A stretch of 64,000 nucleotides of DNA from NCBI RefSeq assembly GCF_031453675.1, contig NZ_JAVIZX010000001.1, positions 2,130,001-2,194,000 of the forward strand. The letters are read 5' to 3'. The stretch comes from Paracidovorax wautersii. GTDB taxonomy: Bacteria > Pseudomonadota > Gammaproteobacteria > Burkholderiales > Burkholderiaceae_C. Made by a program: the position numbers and the translations under genes. A model generated the notes under the pieces. That model was not told the origin of the DNA and searched no databases. It was given only the letters and a program-made list of their open reading frames with translations. Positions within the stretch are counted from its first letter, which is position 1. Each line of letters opens with the position of its first letter. Positions 20,137 through 31,837 of the stretch are shown in pieces.

Positions 20137-21566
20137 AGCACGCCATTCGCCACATCCATTTCGTGGGCCTGGGCGGCGCCGGCATGTGCGGCATCGCGGA
20201 AGTGCTGTTCAACCTGGGCTACCAGATCTCGGGTTCCGATCTGTCCGACAGCGCCACGCTGCGCCGCCTGGCCGCGCTCGGCATCCGCACGCATGTGGGC
20301 CATGCGGCGGCGCACATCGACGGGGCGGATGCCGTCGTCACCTCGACGGCCGTGCAGTCGGACAACCCCGAGGTGCTGGCTGCCCGCGAGGCCAAGATCC
20401 CCGTGGTGCCGCGCGCCCTCATGCTGGCCGAGCTGATGCGCCTCAAGCGCGGCATCGCCATCGCCGGCACGCACGGCAAGACCACCACGACGAGCCTGGT
20501 CACCAGCGTGCTGGCCGAGGCCGGCCTGGACCCGACCTTCGTGATCGGCGGTCGCCTCAACAGCGCCGGCGCCAACGCCAAGCTGGGCAGCGGCGAATAC
20601 ATCGTGGTCGAGGCCGACGAGTCCGACGCCTCGTTCTTGAACCTGCTGCCGGTGATGGCCGTGGTGACGAACATCGACGCCGACCACATGGAAACCTACG
20701 GCCACGACTTCGCGCGGCTGAAGGCGGCCTTCGTCGACTTTCTGCACCGCATGCCGTTCTACGGCACGGCCGTGCTGTGCATCGACAACCCCGCCATCCG
20801 CGAGATCCTGCCGGACGTCACCTGCCCGATCACCAGCTACGGCTTCGCCGAAGACGCCCAGGTGCGGGCCGTCAACGTGCGCGCCGTGGGCCCGCAGATG
20901 CACTTCACGGTGCAGCGGCGCAACGGTGTGACCCTGCCCGATCTGCAGGTGGTGCTCAACCTGCCGGGCGAGCACAACGTGCTCAACGCGCTGTCGGCCA
21001 TCGCCATCGCGGTCGAGCTGAACGTGCCGGACGAAGCGCTGCTGCGCGCGCTGGCCAGCTTCCGCGGCGTGGGCCGCCGCTTCCAGAGCCACGGCGACCT
21101 GCCTGCGAAAGACGGCGGCACGTTCACGCTGATCGAGGACTACGGCCACCACCCGGTGGAGATGACGGCCACGCTGGCGGCTGCGCGCGGCGCCTTCCCC
21201 GGCCGGCGCCTGGTGCTGGCCTTCCAGCCGCACCGCTACAGCCGCACGCGCGACTGCTTCGAGGACTTCGTCAAGGTGATCGGCAGTACCGACGCGGCGC
21301 TGCTGACCGAGGTGTATGCCGCCGGCGAGGCCCCCATCGTGGCGGCGGATGGCCGCGCGCTGGCGCGCGCCCTGCGCGTGGCCGGCAAGGTGGAGCCGGT
21401 CTTCATCGAGGACGTGGCCGACCTGCCGCAGCAGATCGCGGACAGCGTCCGCGGCGGCGATGTGGTGGTGTGCATGGGCGCGGGCTCCATCGGCGCCGTA
21501 CCCGCCAAGGTGGTGCAAATGCTACAGAAAGATGAGCTGCTTGCGCAGCAAGGACGGGCGCTGTGA
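20133..21566 (+). CDS. murC: UDP-N-acetylmuramate-L-alanine ligase MurC
   Basis: Adds L-alanine to UDP-MurNAc, the first peptide step. The 477-residue enzyme has the N-terminal nucleotide-sugar loop [17 protein letters not shown], the ATP loop [10 protein letters not shown] (near residue 110) and [31 protein letters not shown], the EDYGHHPVE block and [12 protein letters not shown] follow. The last residues ([15 protein letters not shown]) are encoded by DNA that resembles the dispersed repeat at 21521 and may be a recent replacement of the C-terminus. The stop overlaps the ddl GTG. Confidence 0.96.
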   Translation: MKHAIRHIHFVGLGGAGMCGIAEVLFNLGYQISGSDLSDSATLRRLAALGIRTHVGHAAAHIDGADAVVTSTAVQSDNPEVLAAREAKIPVVPRALMLAELMRLKRGIAIAGTHGKTTTTSLVTSVLAEAGLDPTFVIGGRLNSAGANAKLGSGEYIVVEADESDASFLNLLPVMAVVTNIDADHMETYGHDFARLKAAFVDFLHRMPFYGTAVLCIDNPAIREILPDVTCPITSYGFAEDAQVRAVNVRAVGPQMHFTVQRRNGVTLPDLQVVLNLPGEHNVLNALSAIAIAVELNVPDEALLRALASFRGVGRRFQSHGDLPAKDGGTFTLIEDYGHHPVEMTATLAAARGAFPGRRLVLAFQPHRYSRTRDCFEDFVKVIGSTDAALLTEVYAAGEAPIVAADGRALARALRVAGKVEPVFIEDVADLPQQIADSVRGGDVVVCMGAGSIGAVPAKVVQMLQKDELLAQQGRAL

Positions 21567-21576
21567 GCCAAAAATA
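21521..21576 (+). repeat. repeat-family copy across the murC/ddl junction
   Basis: GCTACAGAAAGATGAGCTGC, TTGCGCAG, GGGCGCTG and GAGCCAAAAAT follow the order of the dispersed repeat. The copy encodes the last murC residues and contains both the murC stop and the ddl GTG start. Similarity is partial and was judged by eye. Confidence 0.45.
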
Positions 21577-22561
21577 CTCCCAAATCGATGTGCGTGCGCT
21601 GGGCAAGGTGGCCGTGCTCATGGGCGGCTCGTCCGCCGAGCGCGAGGTGTCGCTGATGTCCGGTGGCGGGGTGCTGCAGGCGCTGCGCGCGCGCGGCGTG
21701 GACGCCCATGCGTTCGATCCCTCGCAGGCTGACCTGTCCGAACTCAAGAGCCACGGCTACAACCGCTGCTTCATCGCGCTGCACGGCCGCCATGGCGAAG
21801 ACGGCACGGTGCAGGGCGCGCTGGAACTGCTGGGCATTCCCTATACGGGACCTGGCGTGATGGCGTCCAGCATCGCCATGGACAAGATCATGACCAAGCG
21901 CATCTGGCGCTTCGAGGGCCTGCCCACGCCGGACTGGCGCCTGGTATCGAGCGCGGCCGAGACGGCGCAGGCGCTGCAGGCCCTGGGCTCGCCGATGATC
22001 GTCAAGCCCTCGCGCGAAGGCTCGACCATCGGCCTGACCAAGGTCACCTCGCCGGGCCAGTGCGAGCAGGCCTACCGCCTCGCGTCGCGCTACGACCCCG
22101 AAGTGCTGTGCGAGCAGTTCATCGAGGGCGAAGAAACCACCTGCCCGATCCTGGGCCAGGGGGCGGACGCCCGCGCGCTGCCGGTGATCCGCATCGTGGC
22201 GCCCGAAGGCAACTACGACTACCAGAACAAGTACTTCACCGACGTCACGCAGTACCACTGCCCGAGCGGCCTGCCCGAGCACGAGGAACGCGAAATCCAG
22301 CGCATCGTCGTCGAGGCCTTCCGCTCGCTGCAGTGCCGCGGCTGGGCGCGCGCGGACATCATGATCCGCGCCAGCGACCGCAAGCCCTTCCTGCTGGAAA
22401 TCAACACCTCGCCGGGCATGACCGGCCATTCGCTGGTGCCCATGTCGGCCCGCGCCTCGGGCGTGAGCTACGAGGAGCTGTGCCTGCGCATCCTGGCCAG
22501 CGCCTCGCTCGACAGCCAGCAGGGCCAAGCCCCCACGACCGGAGCCACGGAGGACGCATGA
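21563..22561 (+). CDS. ddl: D-alanine-D-alanine ligase
   Basis: An ATP-grasp enzyme that joins two D-alanines for MurF. The 332 residues show [21 protein letters not shown] at the N-terminus (residues about 12-32) and [23 protein letters not shown], the phosphate-binding loop [13 protein letters not shown], and the metal and substrate residues in DIMIRA... [17 protein letters not shown] follow. The first dozen residues ([13 protein letters not shown]) lie on repeat-like DNA. GTG overlaps the murC stop, and the stop overlaps the ftsQ ATG. Confidence 0.96.
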   Translation: MSQKYSQIDVRALGKVAVLMGGSSAEREVSLMSGGGVLQALRARGVDAHAFDPSQADLSELKSHGYNRCFIALHGRHGEDGTVQGALELLGIPYTGPGVMASSIAMDKIMTKRIWRFEGLPTPDWRLVSSAAETAQALQALGSPMIVKPSREGSTIGLTKVTSPGQCEQAYRLASRYDPEVLCEQFIEGEETTCPILGQGADARALPVIRIVAPEGNYDYQNKYFTDVTQYHCPSGLPEHEEREIQRIVVEAFRSLQCRGWARADIMIRASDRKPFLLEINTSPGMTGHSLVPMSARASGVSYEELCLRILASASLDSQQGQAPTTGATEDA

Positions 22562-23448
22562 CCCCGACGCTGCCCGCACCCTTCGACGTCAAGCTCATGA
22601 ACTGGACCGCCACGGCCCTGTTCCTGGGCTGCGCCGTCTTCGTGCTGGTGGCCGGCGGACAGTGGGCCCTGCACCATCCGGCGTTCGCGATCGGGCGCAT
22701 CGTGGTCCAGGGCGAACTCGTGCACAACAACGCCGTCACGCTGCGCGCCAATGTCGGCCCGCACTTGGTGGGCAATTTCTTCACCGTGGACCTGCGCGCC
22801 GCACGCGAGGCCTTCGAACAGGTGCCCTGGGTCCGGCGTGCGCTGGTGCGCCGCGAGTTCCCCAACAGCCTGCGCGTGGACCTGCAGGAGCACGACGCGG
22901 CCGCCTTCTGGGGTGCCGAGGGCGGCTCCACCCTGGTCAACAGCCAGGGCGAGGTGTTCGAGGCCAACGGGGACGACGTGGAGCAGGACGATCTGCCGCG
23001 CCTGCAGGGGCCGGACGGCCACTCCCTGGAAGTGCTGCAGATGTACCACCGCCTCGCGCCGGCGCTGCAGCCGCTGGGCTCGGGCATCGACGCGCTGGAG
23101 CTTACCGGGCGCGGCGGCTGGCGCGCCACGCTGGACAGCGGCGCCGTGGTGGAACTGGGCGGGGGCAGCCCCGCCGACGTGCTGCAGCGGGCACAGCGCT
23201 TCGTGCGCACCCTGCCGCGCGTGGCACAGCAACAAGGCCGGCGCGTGGACGCGCTGGAGTCCGCCGACCTGCGGCATGCCGACGGCTATGCGCTGCGGCT
23301 GCGGGGGGTGACCACGGTCACGGCGGAGGCGGCCAAGGCCGCGGCGGCACGGGCCCAGGCGCGCGGGGCCGCAGGCGCGCCGCGCAACGCCACCGCGGCG
23401 GGCCGGGCCGCCCCGGGAAGAACGACGACGACAGGGCAGACTCACTGA
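22558..23448 (+). CDS. ftsQ: cell division protein FtsQ
   Basis: A bitopic divisome protein that recruits FtsL and FtsB. The 296 residues begin with a short cytoplasmic tail and one membrane helix (about residues 17-36). A POTRA domain follows ([20 protein letters not shown]... [40 protein letters not shown]), then the FtsQ beta domain. The last 40 residues are a low-complexity Ala/Arg/Thr tail (after [10 protein letters not shown]) not found in most homologues and probably disordered. The ATG overlaps the ddl stop. ftsA follows 16 bases later. Confidence 0.95.
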   Translation: MTPTLPAPFDVKLMNWTATALFLGCAVFVLVAGGQWALHHPAFAIGRIVVQGELVHNNAVTLRANVGPHLVGNFFTVDLRAAREAFEQVPWVRRALVRREFPNSLRVDLQEHDAAAFWGAEGGSTLVNSQGEVFEANGDDVEQDDLPRLQGPDGHSLEVLQMYHRLAPALQPLGSGIDALELTGRGGWRATLDSGAVVELGGGSPADVLQRAQRFVRTLPRVAQQQGRRVDALESADLRHADGYALRLRGVTTVTAEAAKAAAARAQARGAAGAPRNATAAGRAAPGRTTTTGQTH

Positions 23449-23464
23449 GGGCAGGACACAGAAT

Positions 23465-24694
23465 ATGGCAAGAGAGTACAAAGATGTGGTGGTCGGGCTG
23501 GACATCGGCACCGCCAAGGTCATGGCCGTCGTCGCCGAGGTCATGCCGGGCGGCGAGCTGAAGCTGGCCGGGCTGGGCGTGGCGCCGAGCAACGGGCTCA
23601 AGCGCGGCGTGGTAGTCAACATCGACGCCACGGTGCAGAGCATCCAGCAGGCGCTGAAAGAGGCCGAGCTGATGGCCGACTGCAAGATCCAGCGCGTATA
23701 CACCGGCATCACGGGCAGCCACATCCGCGGCCTGAACTCCAGCGGTATGGTGGCCGTCAAGGACAAGGAAGTCACCCCCGCCGATGTGGCGCGCGTGGTC
23801 GAGACCGCCAAGGCCATCAACATCTCCAGCGACCAGCGGCTGCTGCTGGTGGAGCCGCAGGAGTTCGTGATCGACGGGCAGGACGTGAAGGAGCCCATCG
23901 GCATGAGCGGGATCCGCCTGGAGGCCAAGATCCACATCGTGACCGGCGCCCAGAGCGCGGCCGAGAACATCATCAAGTGCGTGCGCCGCTGCGGCCTGGA
24001 GGTCGAGCAGCTCATGCTGAACCCGCTGGCCTCCAGCCAGGCCGTGCTGACCGACGACGAGCGCGAGCTGGGCGTGGCCGTGGTGGACATCGGTGCCGGC
24101 ACGACGGACGTGGCCATCTTCACCGGCGGCGCGATCCGCCACACGGCCGTCATCCCGATCGCCGGCGACCTGATCACCAGCGACATCGCCATGGCGCTGC
24201 GCACGCCCACCAAGGACGCCGAGGACATCAAGGTCGAGAGCGGCTATGCCAAGCAGCTGCTGGCCGATGCCGAGGCGCAGGTCGAGGTGCCGGGCCTGGG
24301 CGACCGCAGCCCGCGCATGCTGAGCAAGCAGGCGCTGGCCGGCGTGATCGAGCCGCGCGTGGAAGAGATCTTCTCGCTGGTGCAGCAGGTCATCCGCGAG
24401 TCGGGCTACGAAGAAGTGCTGTCGTCGGGCATCGTGCTCACGGGCGGCAGCGCCGTCATGCCGGGCATGGTCGAACTGGGCGAGGACATCTTCCTGAAGC
24501 CCGTGCGCCGCGGCATTCCCAAGTATTCCAGCGCGTTGTCTGACATGGTGGCCCAGCCCCGCGCTGCTACTGTTATGGGTTTGCTCGAGGAAGCTCGGCT
24601 GGCGCGTTTGCGTGGTTTCAAGGTGGCGCAGAAAAGCGGTTCGGTGAAGACGGCATTTGGCCGCTTCAAGGACTTCATCGTGGGGAACTTCTGA
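23465..24694 (+). CDS. ftsA: cell division protein FtsA
   Basis: An actin-like ATPase that anchors FtsZ to the membrane. The 409 residues show the phosphate-1 motif VVGLDIGTAKVMAVV near the start, the 1C domain (YTGITGSHIRGLNSSGMVAV) and phosphate-2 VVDIGAGTTDVAIF. The adenosine motif is ILTGGSAVMPGM. The C-terminal segment SVKTAFGRFKDFIVGNF is the amphipathic membrane-targeting helix. Codons in the last 40 residues are noticeably less GC-biased than the rest. A 164-base gap separates it from ftsZ. Confidence 0.97.
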   Translation: MAREYKDVVVGLDIGTAKVMAVVAEVMPGGELKLAGLGVAPSNGLKRGVVVNIDATVQSIQQALKEAELMADCKIQRVYTGITGSHIRGLNSSGMVAVKDKEVTPADVARVVETAKAINISSDQRLLLVEPQEFVIDGQDVKEPIGMSGIRLEAKIHIVTGAQSAAENIIKCVRRCGLEVEQLMLNPLASSQAVLTDDERELGVAVVDIGAGTTDVAIFTGGAIRHTAVIPIAGDLITSDIAMALRTPTKDAEDIKVESGYAKQLLADAEAQVEVPGLGDRSPRMLSKQALAGVIEPRVEEIFSLVQQVIRESGYEEVLSSGIVLTGGSAVMPGMVELGEDIFLKPVRRGIPKYSSALSDMVAQPRAATVMGLLEEARLARLRGFKVAQKSGSVKTAFGRFKDFIVGNF

Positions 24695-24858
24695 CATGTT
24701 CCCCCATCTGCTCTGGCTGGCCCGTGGCAGCCCTCCTAGACCTTCACGCGGCCGATGGCGAAGCACCGGCCCACCCCCCAACGTTCGAACGATCAACAAC
24801 AAGACTTCTGTGGTGACTACCACCCATCCCATTCAAGTGAAAGACTAGGAGCACGAAC

Positions 24859-26088
24859 ATGACCATCGAAATGATCGAAGCCGAAGAATTCAACCAGGGC
24901 ACGCAGATCAAGGTGATCGGCGTCGGCGGCGGCGGCGGCAATGCCGTCGAGCACATGATCGCCCGCAGCGTGCAAGGCGTGGAGTTCGTCTGCGCCAACA
25001 CCGATGCACAGGCCCTCACGCGCAGCACGGCGCACCGCACCATCCAGCTGGGCGGCAGCGGCCTGGGCGCCGGCAGCAAGCCCGACAAGGGCCGTGACGC
25101 CGCCGAAGCAGCGGTGGAAGACATCCGCCAGGCCATCGCCGGCTCGCACATGCTGTTCATCACCGCCGGCATGGGCGGCGGCACGGGCACGGGTGCAGCG
25201 CCCGTGATCGCCCGCGTGGCCAAGGAAATGGGCATTCTCACCGTGGGCGTGGTCACCAAGCCCTTCGACTGGGAAGGCGGCCGCCGCATGAAGAACGCCG
25301 ACGACGGCCTGGCCGAGCTGGAAGCCAACGTCGACTCGCTGATCGTGGTGCTGAACGAGAAGCTGCTGGAAGTGCTGGGCGACGACATCACCCAGGACGA
25401 AGCCTTCGCCCACGCCAACGACGTGCTGAAGAACGCCGTCGGCGGCATCGCCGAAATCATCAACGAGTACGGCCACGTCAACGTCGACTTCGAAGACGTG
25501 CGCACCGTGATGGGCGAGCCCGGCAAGGCCATGATGGGCACGGCCACGGCCGCCGGCCCGGACCGCGCCCGCATCGCCGCCGAGCAGGCCGTGGCCTGCC
25601 CGCTGCTGGAAGGCATCGACCTGTCGGGCGCCAAGGGCGTGCTGGTGCTGGTCACCGCCGCCAAGGGCAGCCTCAAGCTGTCCGAGTCGCGCCTGGCCAT
25701 GAGCACCATCAACGCCTACGCCTCGCCCGACGCGCACGTCATCTATGGCGCCGCCTACGACGACACGCTGGGCGACGAGATCCGCGTGACCGTGGTGGCG
25801 ACCGGCCTGTCGCGCGCCAACGCACGCCGCCAGCCCATCTCGGTGGTGCAGGGCGGCCTGCGCACCGGCACCGACAACGTGGCGTACCAGATGCCCATGG
25901 CCGGTGCCGCCGTGGGCGTGGCCGGCGGCCTGGTCGGCGGCGCGGCCCAGGCGGACTACGGCAGCATGTCGGTCCCCAGCGTGTGGCGCACCAACCGCAC
26001 CCAGGCGGCCGCCCGCGTGGACGCCCTGTCGTCCGGCGGCATGGACGATCTGGAGATCCCGGCTTTCCTGCGCAAGCAGGCCGACTGA
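24859..26088 (+). CDS. ftsZ: cell division GTPase FtsZ
   Basis: The tubulin homologue that forms the division ring. The 409 residues carry IKVIGVGGGGGNAVEHM, the GTP signature GMGGGTGTGAAPVIA and the synergy-loop region. A glycine/alanine-rich linker leads to the conserved C-terminal peptide DDLEIPAFLRKQAD that binds FtsA and ZipA. AGGAGCA (24848-24854) gives a strong ribosome-binding site. The gap upstream could hold an extra promoter, though I could not pick one out. A strong terminator follows. Confidence 0.98.
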   Translation: MTIEMIEAEEFNQGTQIKVIGVGGGGGNAVEHMIARSVQGVEFVCANTDAQALTRSTAHRTIQLGGSGLGAGSKPDKGRDAAEAAVEDIRQAIAGSHMLFITAGMGGGTGTGAAPVIARVAKEMGILTVGVVTKPFDWEGGRRMKNADDGLAELEANVDSLIVVLNEKLLEVLGDDITQDEAFAHANDVLKNAVGGIAEIINEYGHVNVDFEDVRTVMGEPGKAMMGTATAAGPDRARIAAEQAVACPLLEGIDLSGAKGVLVLVTAAKGSLKLSESRLAMSTINAYASPDAHVIYGAAYDDTLGDEIRVTVVATGLSRANARRQPISVVQGGLRTGTDNVAYQMPMAGAAVGVAGGLVGGAAQADYGSMSVPSVWRTNRTQAAARVDALSSGGMDDLEIPAFLRKQAD

Positions 26089-26134
26089 TCGCTGCGGAGG
26101 CGGTGCCTCTGCGCCGTCCCCGCCCTCCAAGAAG

Positions 26135-26167
26135 CCGCCAGCGCCGCAAGGCCCTGGCGGTTTTTTT
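26135..26167 (+). terminator. intrinsic terminator after ftsZ
   Basis: Stem CCGCCAG (26135-26141) with CTGGCGG (26154-26160), followed directly by seven T. It closes the dcw operon before lpxC. Confidence 0.9.
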
Positions 26168-26302
26168 CATGCCCGCGCCGCTCGTGCCCAGGCGGGCCGC
26201 CGCGACGATCCAGGCCTTTTGTGACCGAAGTTTCACCTTTGCCTATGGAGGTCATAGCGACAGGGATGGGGTGCACAGGGAGGGCGCCACTAAAATCGGC
26301 GG

Positions 26303-27226
26303 ATGCTCCAGCAACGAACGATCAAGACCTTGACCCGCGCCGTGGGCGTGGGCCTGCACAGCGGCCAGCGCGTCGAGTTGACGCTGCGCCCGGCGCAGCC
26401 CGACACGGGCATCGTCTTCCGTCGCGTCGATCTGCCGGAGCCCGTCGACATTCCGGTGGCTGCGGCCTCGATCGTGGACACGCGCATGGCCTCGACGATC
26501 GGGGTCGGTGCGGCGAAGGTGCACACGGTGGAGCACCTGATGTCCGCTTGCGCGGGGTTGGGCCTGGACAATCTGTATGTGGACATCACGGCCGAAGAGG
26601 TGCCCATTCTCGATGGCTCGTCGGCCTCCTTCGTTTTCCTGCTGCAAAGTGCCGGCGTGGAACTGCAGAACGCGCCCAAGCGCTTCATCCGCGTCACGCG
26701 CCCTGTCGAAGTGCGCGAAGGCACGGGTGCCAACGCCAAGTGGGCCCGTCTGGACCCCTACCACGGCTTCAAGCTGCGCTTCGAGATCGACTTCGCCCAC
26801 CCGGCGGTCGATTCCACCGGCCAGAGCGTGGAGTTCGACCTCGGCTCGGGCAACTACATCCGCGATATCGCGCGCGCCCGCACCTTCGGCTTCACCAAGG
26901 ACGTGGAGATGATGCGTGCCAACGGTCTGGCGCTCGGCGGCGGGCTGGACAACGCCATCGTCATGGACGACTACAAGGTGCTCAATGCCGACGGCCTGCG
27001 CTACGACGACGAGTTCGTGAAGCACAAGATCCTCGACGCCATCGGCGACCTGTATGTGGTGGGCAAGCCGCTGCTGGCGGCCTACAGCGCCTTCCGATCC
27101 GGCCACGGCATGAACAACCTGCTGCTGCGCGAGCTGCTCGCCCAGGAGGATGCCTGGGAGATTGCGACGTTCGACAACGAGCGCCAGGCGCCCACGGGTT
27201 TCACGCAGCCGGCGCGCGCCTGGTAG
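26303..27226 (+). CDS. lpxC: UDP-3-O-acyl-N-acetylglucosamine deacetylase LpxC
   Basis: The zinc deacetylase of the first committed step of lipid A synthesis. The 307 residues have [18 protein letters not shown] at the N-terminus and zinc ligands in HTVEHLMSA (His near 79) and HKILDAIGD (His and Asp). EVPILDGSS and the catalytic-region [10 protein letters not shown] are also present. TAAAAT (26291-26296) lies only 6 bases before the ATG, so a leaderless or very short-leader transcript is possible. A GGCGG just before the ATG is the only ribosome-binding-like sequence. Expression separate from the dcw operon is implied by the terminator upstream. Confidence 0.97.
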   Translation: MLQQRTIKTLTRAVGVGLHSGQRVELTLRPAQPDTGIVFRRVDLPEPVDIPVAAASIVDTRMASTIGVGAAKVHTVEHLMSACAGLGLDNLYVDITAEEVPILDGSSASFVFLLQSAGVELQNAPKRFIRVTRPVEVREGTGANAKWARLDPYHGFKLRFEIDFAHPAVDSTGQSVEFDLGSGNYIRDIARARTFGFTKDVEMMRANGLALGGGLDNAIVMDDYKVLNADGLRYDDEFVKHKILDAIGDLYVVGKPLLAAYSAFRSGHGMNNLLLRELLAQEDAWEIATFDNERQAPTGFTQPARAW

Positions 27227-27241
27227 CCGGGCGCAGGTGCC

Positions 27242-27418
27242 GTGCTGATCTTTCGCTGGCTCGTCACCCTGCTGCTGCTCATGGCGGCCGTGTCGTTCGC
27301 CTTCTACGTGGGCACCGGCCAGGCGCGGTACAAACGCTTTGGCCTGGTCATCCTGAAGTGGACCCTCATCGCGGCCTTCGTGTTCTTTGCCGTCCTTATC
27401 CTGGGGCGCATTGCCTGA
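27242..27418 (+). CDS. 58-residue two-helix membrane protein downstream of lpxC
   Basis: A GTG-started frame of 58 residues beginning MLIFRWLVTLLLLMAAVSFA. It forms two transmembrane helices (about residues 4-23 and 37-57) separated by a short basic loop (GQARYKRFG). It lies 15 bases after the lpxC stop in the same direction, so it is probably co-transcribed. Codon choice is strongly GC-biased as in real genes here. I recall small proteins of this kind after lpxC in related genomes, but their function is unknown to me. The thiC promoter overlaps its end. Confidence 0.7.
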   Translation: MLIFRWLVTLLLLMAAVSFAFYVGTGQARYKRFGLVILKWTLIAAFVFFAVLILGRIA

Positions 27419-27440
27419 TGCGGGTCAACCCTCCTATACT
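27411..27440 (+). promoter_or_regulatory. candidate promoter of thiC
   Basis: TTGCCT (27411-27416) and TATACT (27435-27440) are 18 bases apart. Transcription would begin near 27447, exactly where the TPP aptamer starts, which supports the assignment. Confidence 0.65.
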
Positions 27441-27446
27441 CGCGGC

Positions 27447-27552
27447 TGCTCCGGGGTGCACGTAGGAACCAAGGGTTTCTGGGCGTGCTGAGACGGCGGA
27501 CCCAACCGCCGGAACCGCGAACTTGATCTGGTTAGTACCAGCGTAAGAAGAG
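27447..27552 (+). promoter_or_regulatory. TPP riboswitch (THI element)
   Basis: Conserved aptamer blocks occur in order: CCGGGGTGC (P1/P2 side), GCTGAGA (27487-27493), an extended P3 hairpin around GGCGG/CCGCC, then TTGATCTGGTTAGTACCAGC and GTAA. This is the pyrimidine- and pyrophosphate-binding core of thiamine pyrophosphate riboswitches. It lies on the leader of thiC, the classical target. Confidence 0.97.
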
Positions 27553-27580
27553 CTGCAGCCGGGATTCCCGCACCTGCAAG

Positions 27581-29583
<2,003 letters not shown>

Positions 29584-29650
29584 TACGCCAGCGGCTGCGG
29601 CGTGCGTCGAATGCGGGCGCGGCTCGTTGGGGCGCCGCTTGGCTCCCCTA

Positions 29651-29919
29651 AGAACGTGTTTACGATCTCGCAGGGACCGCGTTGGAGCGCAATCGGGATG
29701 AGTGGATGCTGCGGATGTGCCGCATGGGCTCGTGCCCATGCAAGCAGCCGGGGCGTCCAATCGCCCGATTTCGCTTCAACCCTTCGGGCAGTGGCCTTTG
29801 CGGGCGGTCTGCGGCGTTGCGGCGCTGGTGGATAGCCGAGCTATCCACGGCGCACCGCGCCTTGCATCCCCTCCCGCAAACACCACTGCGCGGCCCCTGG
29901 GAGATCGTCAACACGTTCT
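29651..29919. mobile_element. 269-base element with terminal inverted repeats and nested hairpins (MITE-like)
   Basis: The ends 29651-29681 and 29889-29919 are inverted repeats of 31 bases with three mismatches, starting AGAACGTGTT on each strand. Inside, 29682-29697 pairs with 29764-29779 (16 bases, about three mismatches), and 29789-29804 pairs with 29873-29888 (two mismatches). Within the second arm GTGGATAGC/GCTATCCAC (29828-29848) is perfect. It encodes no convincing protein. The outer end supplies the TAG stop of the flanking chemoreceptor gene. It resembles a non-autonomous transposable element or a structured repeat. The family name is unknown to me. Confidence 0.72.
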
Positions 29920-31567
29920 AGGAGGCAACGTGCGTCAGCAGCGGCTGCGCCGGCGCATGCAGCCGCTGCGGCGCCATGCCGCCCCGCTGGGCGTTGGGCA
30001 GCACGAAGCGGCTGATGAGGGCCGCCAGATCGTGCGCCTGGCCGCGCAGGCTTTCCGCGGCGGCGGCCGATTCCTCCACCAATGCCGCGTTCTGCTGCGT
30101 CATCTGGTCCAGCTGGGTCACCGCCGCGTGGATGGTGGCGATGTCCTGGTTCTGCGCCTCGTTGTGGGCGCGGATCTCTGCCATGGTGCCGGCCGCGTGC
30201 TCGATGGACTGCACCACCTGCGCCATGGTGCGGCCGGCCTCGCCGGCCAGTTGGGCGCCGCTGTCCACCTGCCGGCTGGAGGCCGCGATCAGGGCCTTGA
30301 TCTCGCGGGCGGCCTCCGCCGACCGGTTCGCCAGAGTGCGCACCTCGCTCGCCACCACGGCAAAGCCCCGGCCTTGATCGCCTGCCCGGGCGGCCTCCAC
30401 GGCCGCGTTCAGTGCCAGGATGTTGGTCTGGAAGGCGATCGAGTCGATCACGCCCGTGATGTCGCCGATCTGGCGGGCGCTGTGCGAGATCTGCTGCATG
30501 GTGTCCACGACGCGCGTCACCACGCCGCTGCCCTGCCGCGCCACGGTGGCGGCATCGGCCGCCAGCGCCTCGGTGCGCTGGGCCGTGCTGACCGACTCCG
30601 CGATCTTGCGCGTGACCTGTTCCAGCGAGGCGGCCGTTTCCTGCAGGCTGGCGGCGGCCTGCTCCGTGCGGTTGGACAGGTGGACGTTGCCGCTGGCGAT
30701 CTCGGCGGACGCGGCGCGCAGGCTCTGCACGGAAGCGCTCACCTGGCCCACCAGGCTGCGCAGGGCGCTCTGCATGGCCGACAGCGAGGTCAGCATGTGG
30801 CCGGTCTCGTCGCGGTCGTGGCCGGAGATGTCCTGGCGCAGGTCGAACCCGGCCACGCGGTCGGCGGTGGCGCTGGCCTGCGCGATGGGGCGGGTGATGC
30901 TGCGCACCAGCCACAGGGCCAGCAGCGTGCCCAGGACCAGCGACAGTGCACCGAAGGCGAGCAGCGACAGGCGTGCCAGCTGGCCGAGCTCGGCCACGTG
31001 CCGGGCCGCAGCGTCGATGGCGCTGCGCTGCGACTGCGTCAGGCCGTCCAGCGCGCCCAGCAGGGTCTGCGACGAGGGCAGGAAGCGCTCGCCATACACG
31101 TTGCGGATGCGTTCGGTCAGGCCCGAGTCCCGCGCGGCCACCAGCTCGGTGCGTGCCTTCAGGAAGGCCTCGTCCGCCGCGCGCACGCGCTCCAGACGAT
31201 CCACGTCGTCGGGCGTGCGCAGCTGCTGGGCCAGCTGGGCGACCAAGGCGGTGTACTCCGCCTGGGTCCGGGAAATGTCGGCGCCCAGGATCTCGCCCAC
31301 CTCGGGTTCGGAGCTGAGGGCGACGGCCTTGTAGCGCTCGGCGTTGATGGCCTGGAGCCGGTAGGCATCGGCCACCAGGCGCTCGTTGGCCACGCTGCCT
31401 TGCACCATGGCCTCGGTGAAGGCATGGATGCGGTGCAGGGACCACAGGCCGATGGCGGAGCCCGCCAGGCTGAGCGCCAGCACGGCCAGAAAAACGCCGA
31501 GCAAGCGGCGGCCCAGCGAGCCGCGGGACGCGGCCAGGGAACGAGGGATAAAGGAAGACGGTGGCAT
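29918..31567 (-). CDS. methyl-accepting chemotaxis protein
   Basis: A chemoreceptor of about 549 residues. An N-terminal transmembrane helix ([21 protein letters not shown]) leads into a periplasmic domain of about 150 residues that looks like a four-helix bundle. A second membrane helix ([20 protein letters not shown]) precedes a HAMP domain and a cytoplasmic signalling hairpin. The hairpin carries the conserved tip [33 protein letters not shown]. No CheR-docking pentapeptide is seen at the C-terminus (LLTHVAS). ATG 31567 is preferred over a TTG at 31615. The stop codon lies in the end of the inverted-repeat element. The ligand is unknown. It is divergent from a second chemoreceptor gene. 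Confidence 0.9.
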   Translation of the reverse strand: MPPSSFIPRSLAASRGSLGRRLLGVFLAVLALSLAGSAIGLWSLHRIHAFTEAMVQGSVANERLVADAYRLQAINAERYKAVALSSEPEVGEILGADISRTQAEYTALVAQLAQQLRTPDDVDRLERVRAADEAFLKARTELVAARDSGLTERIRNVYGERFLPSSQTLLGALDGLTQSQRSAIDAAARHVAELGQLARLSLLAFGALSLVLGTLLALWLVRSITRPIAQASATADRVAGFDLRQDISGHDRDETGHMLTSLSAMQSALRSLVGQVSASVQSLRAASAEIASGNVHLSNRTEQAAASLQETAASLEQVTRKIAESVSTAQRTEALAADAATVARQGSGVVTRVVDTMQQISHSARQIGDITGVIDSIAFQTNILALNAAVEAARAGDQGRGFAVVASEVRTLANRSAEAAREIKALIAASSRQVDSGAQLAGEAGRTMAQVVQSIEHAAGTMAEIRAHNEAQNQDIATIHAAVTQLDQMTQQNAALVEESAAAAESLRGQAHDLAALISRFVLPNAQRGGMAPQRLHAPAQPLLTHVAS

Positions 31568-31787
31568 GGCAGGCGGGGCGCGACCCGCCGCGCGAGCAGC
31601 GCCGGTTGCGTCCAAAAAAGAAACCCAATGCCTGCACTGTGCCGCGCAAGTGTGACAACTTGTTTTAAGCCCGATGCCGCCGCACCAGAGGCGCGCACCG
31701 GTGTCACCGCGTAGATACCCTGCTGAGAGACCCGGTTGGGACGCATATAGTTACAGCGCCGTGCGCCCACAAGGCGCGCTGCGTGGT

Positions 31788-31812
31788 ATGGCGCATTTAT
31801 TGCATGCGCCAT
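31788..31812. other. 8-bp inverted repeat before the second chemoreceptor gene
   Basis: ATGGCGCA and TGCGCCAT (31788-31795, 31805-31812) are separated by nine bases, 26 bases upstream of the ATG at 31838. It could be an operator or a leader hairpin. No known consensus is recognised. Confidence 0.35.
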
Positions 31813-31837
31813 GGATCATGTTCTGTAGAGGAGCGCC

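Noticed and set aside
29682-29921. 79-codon open frame inside the inverted-repeat element
   Set aside because: Its sequence simply reads through the paired arms and ends in the terminal repeat. No transposase features or ribosome-binding site.
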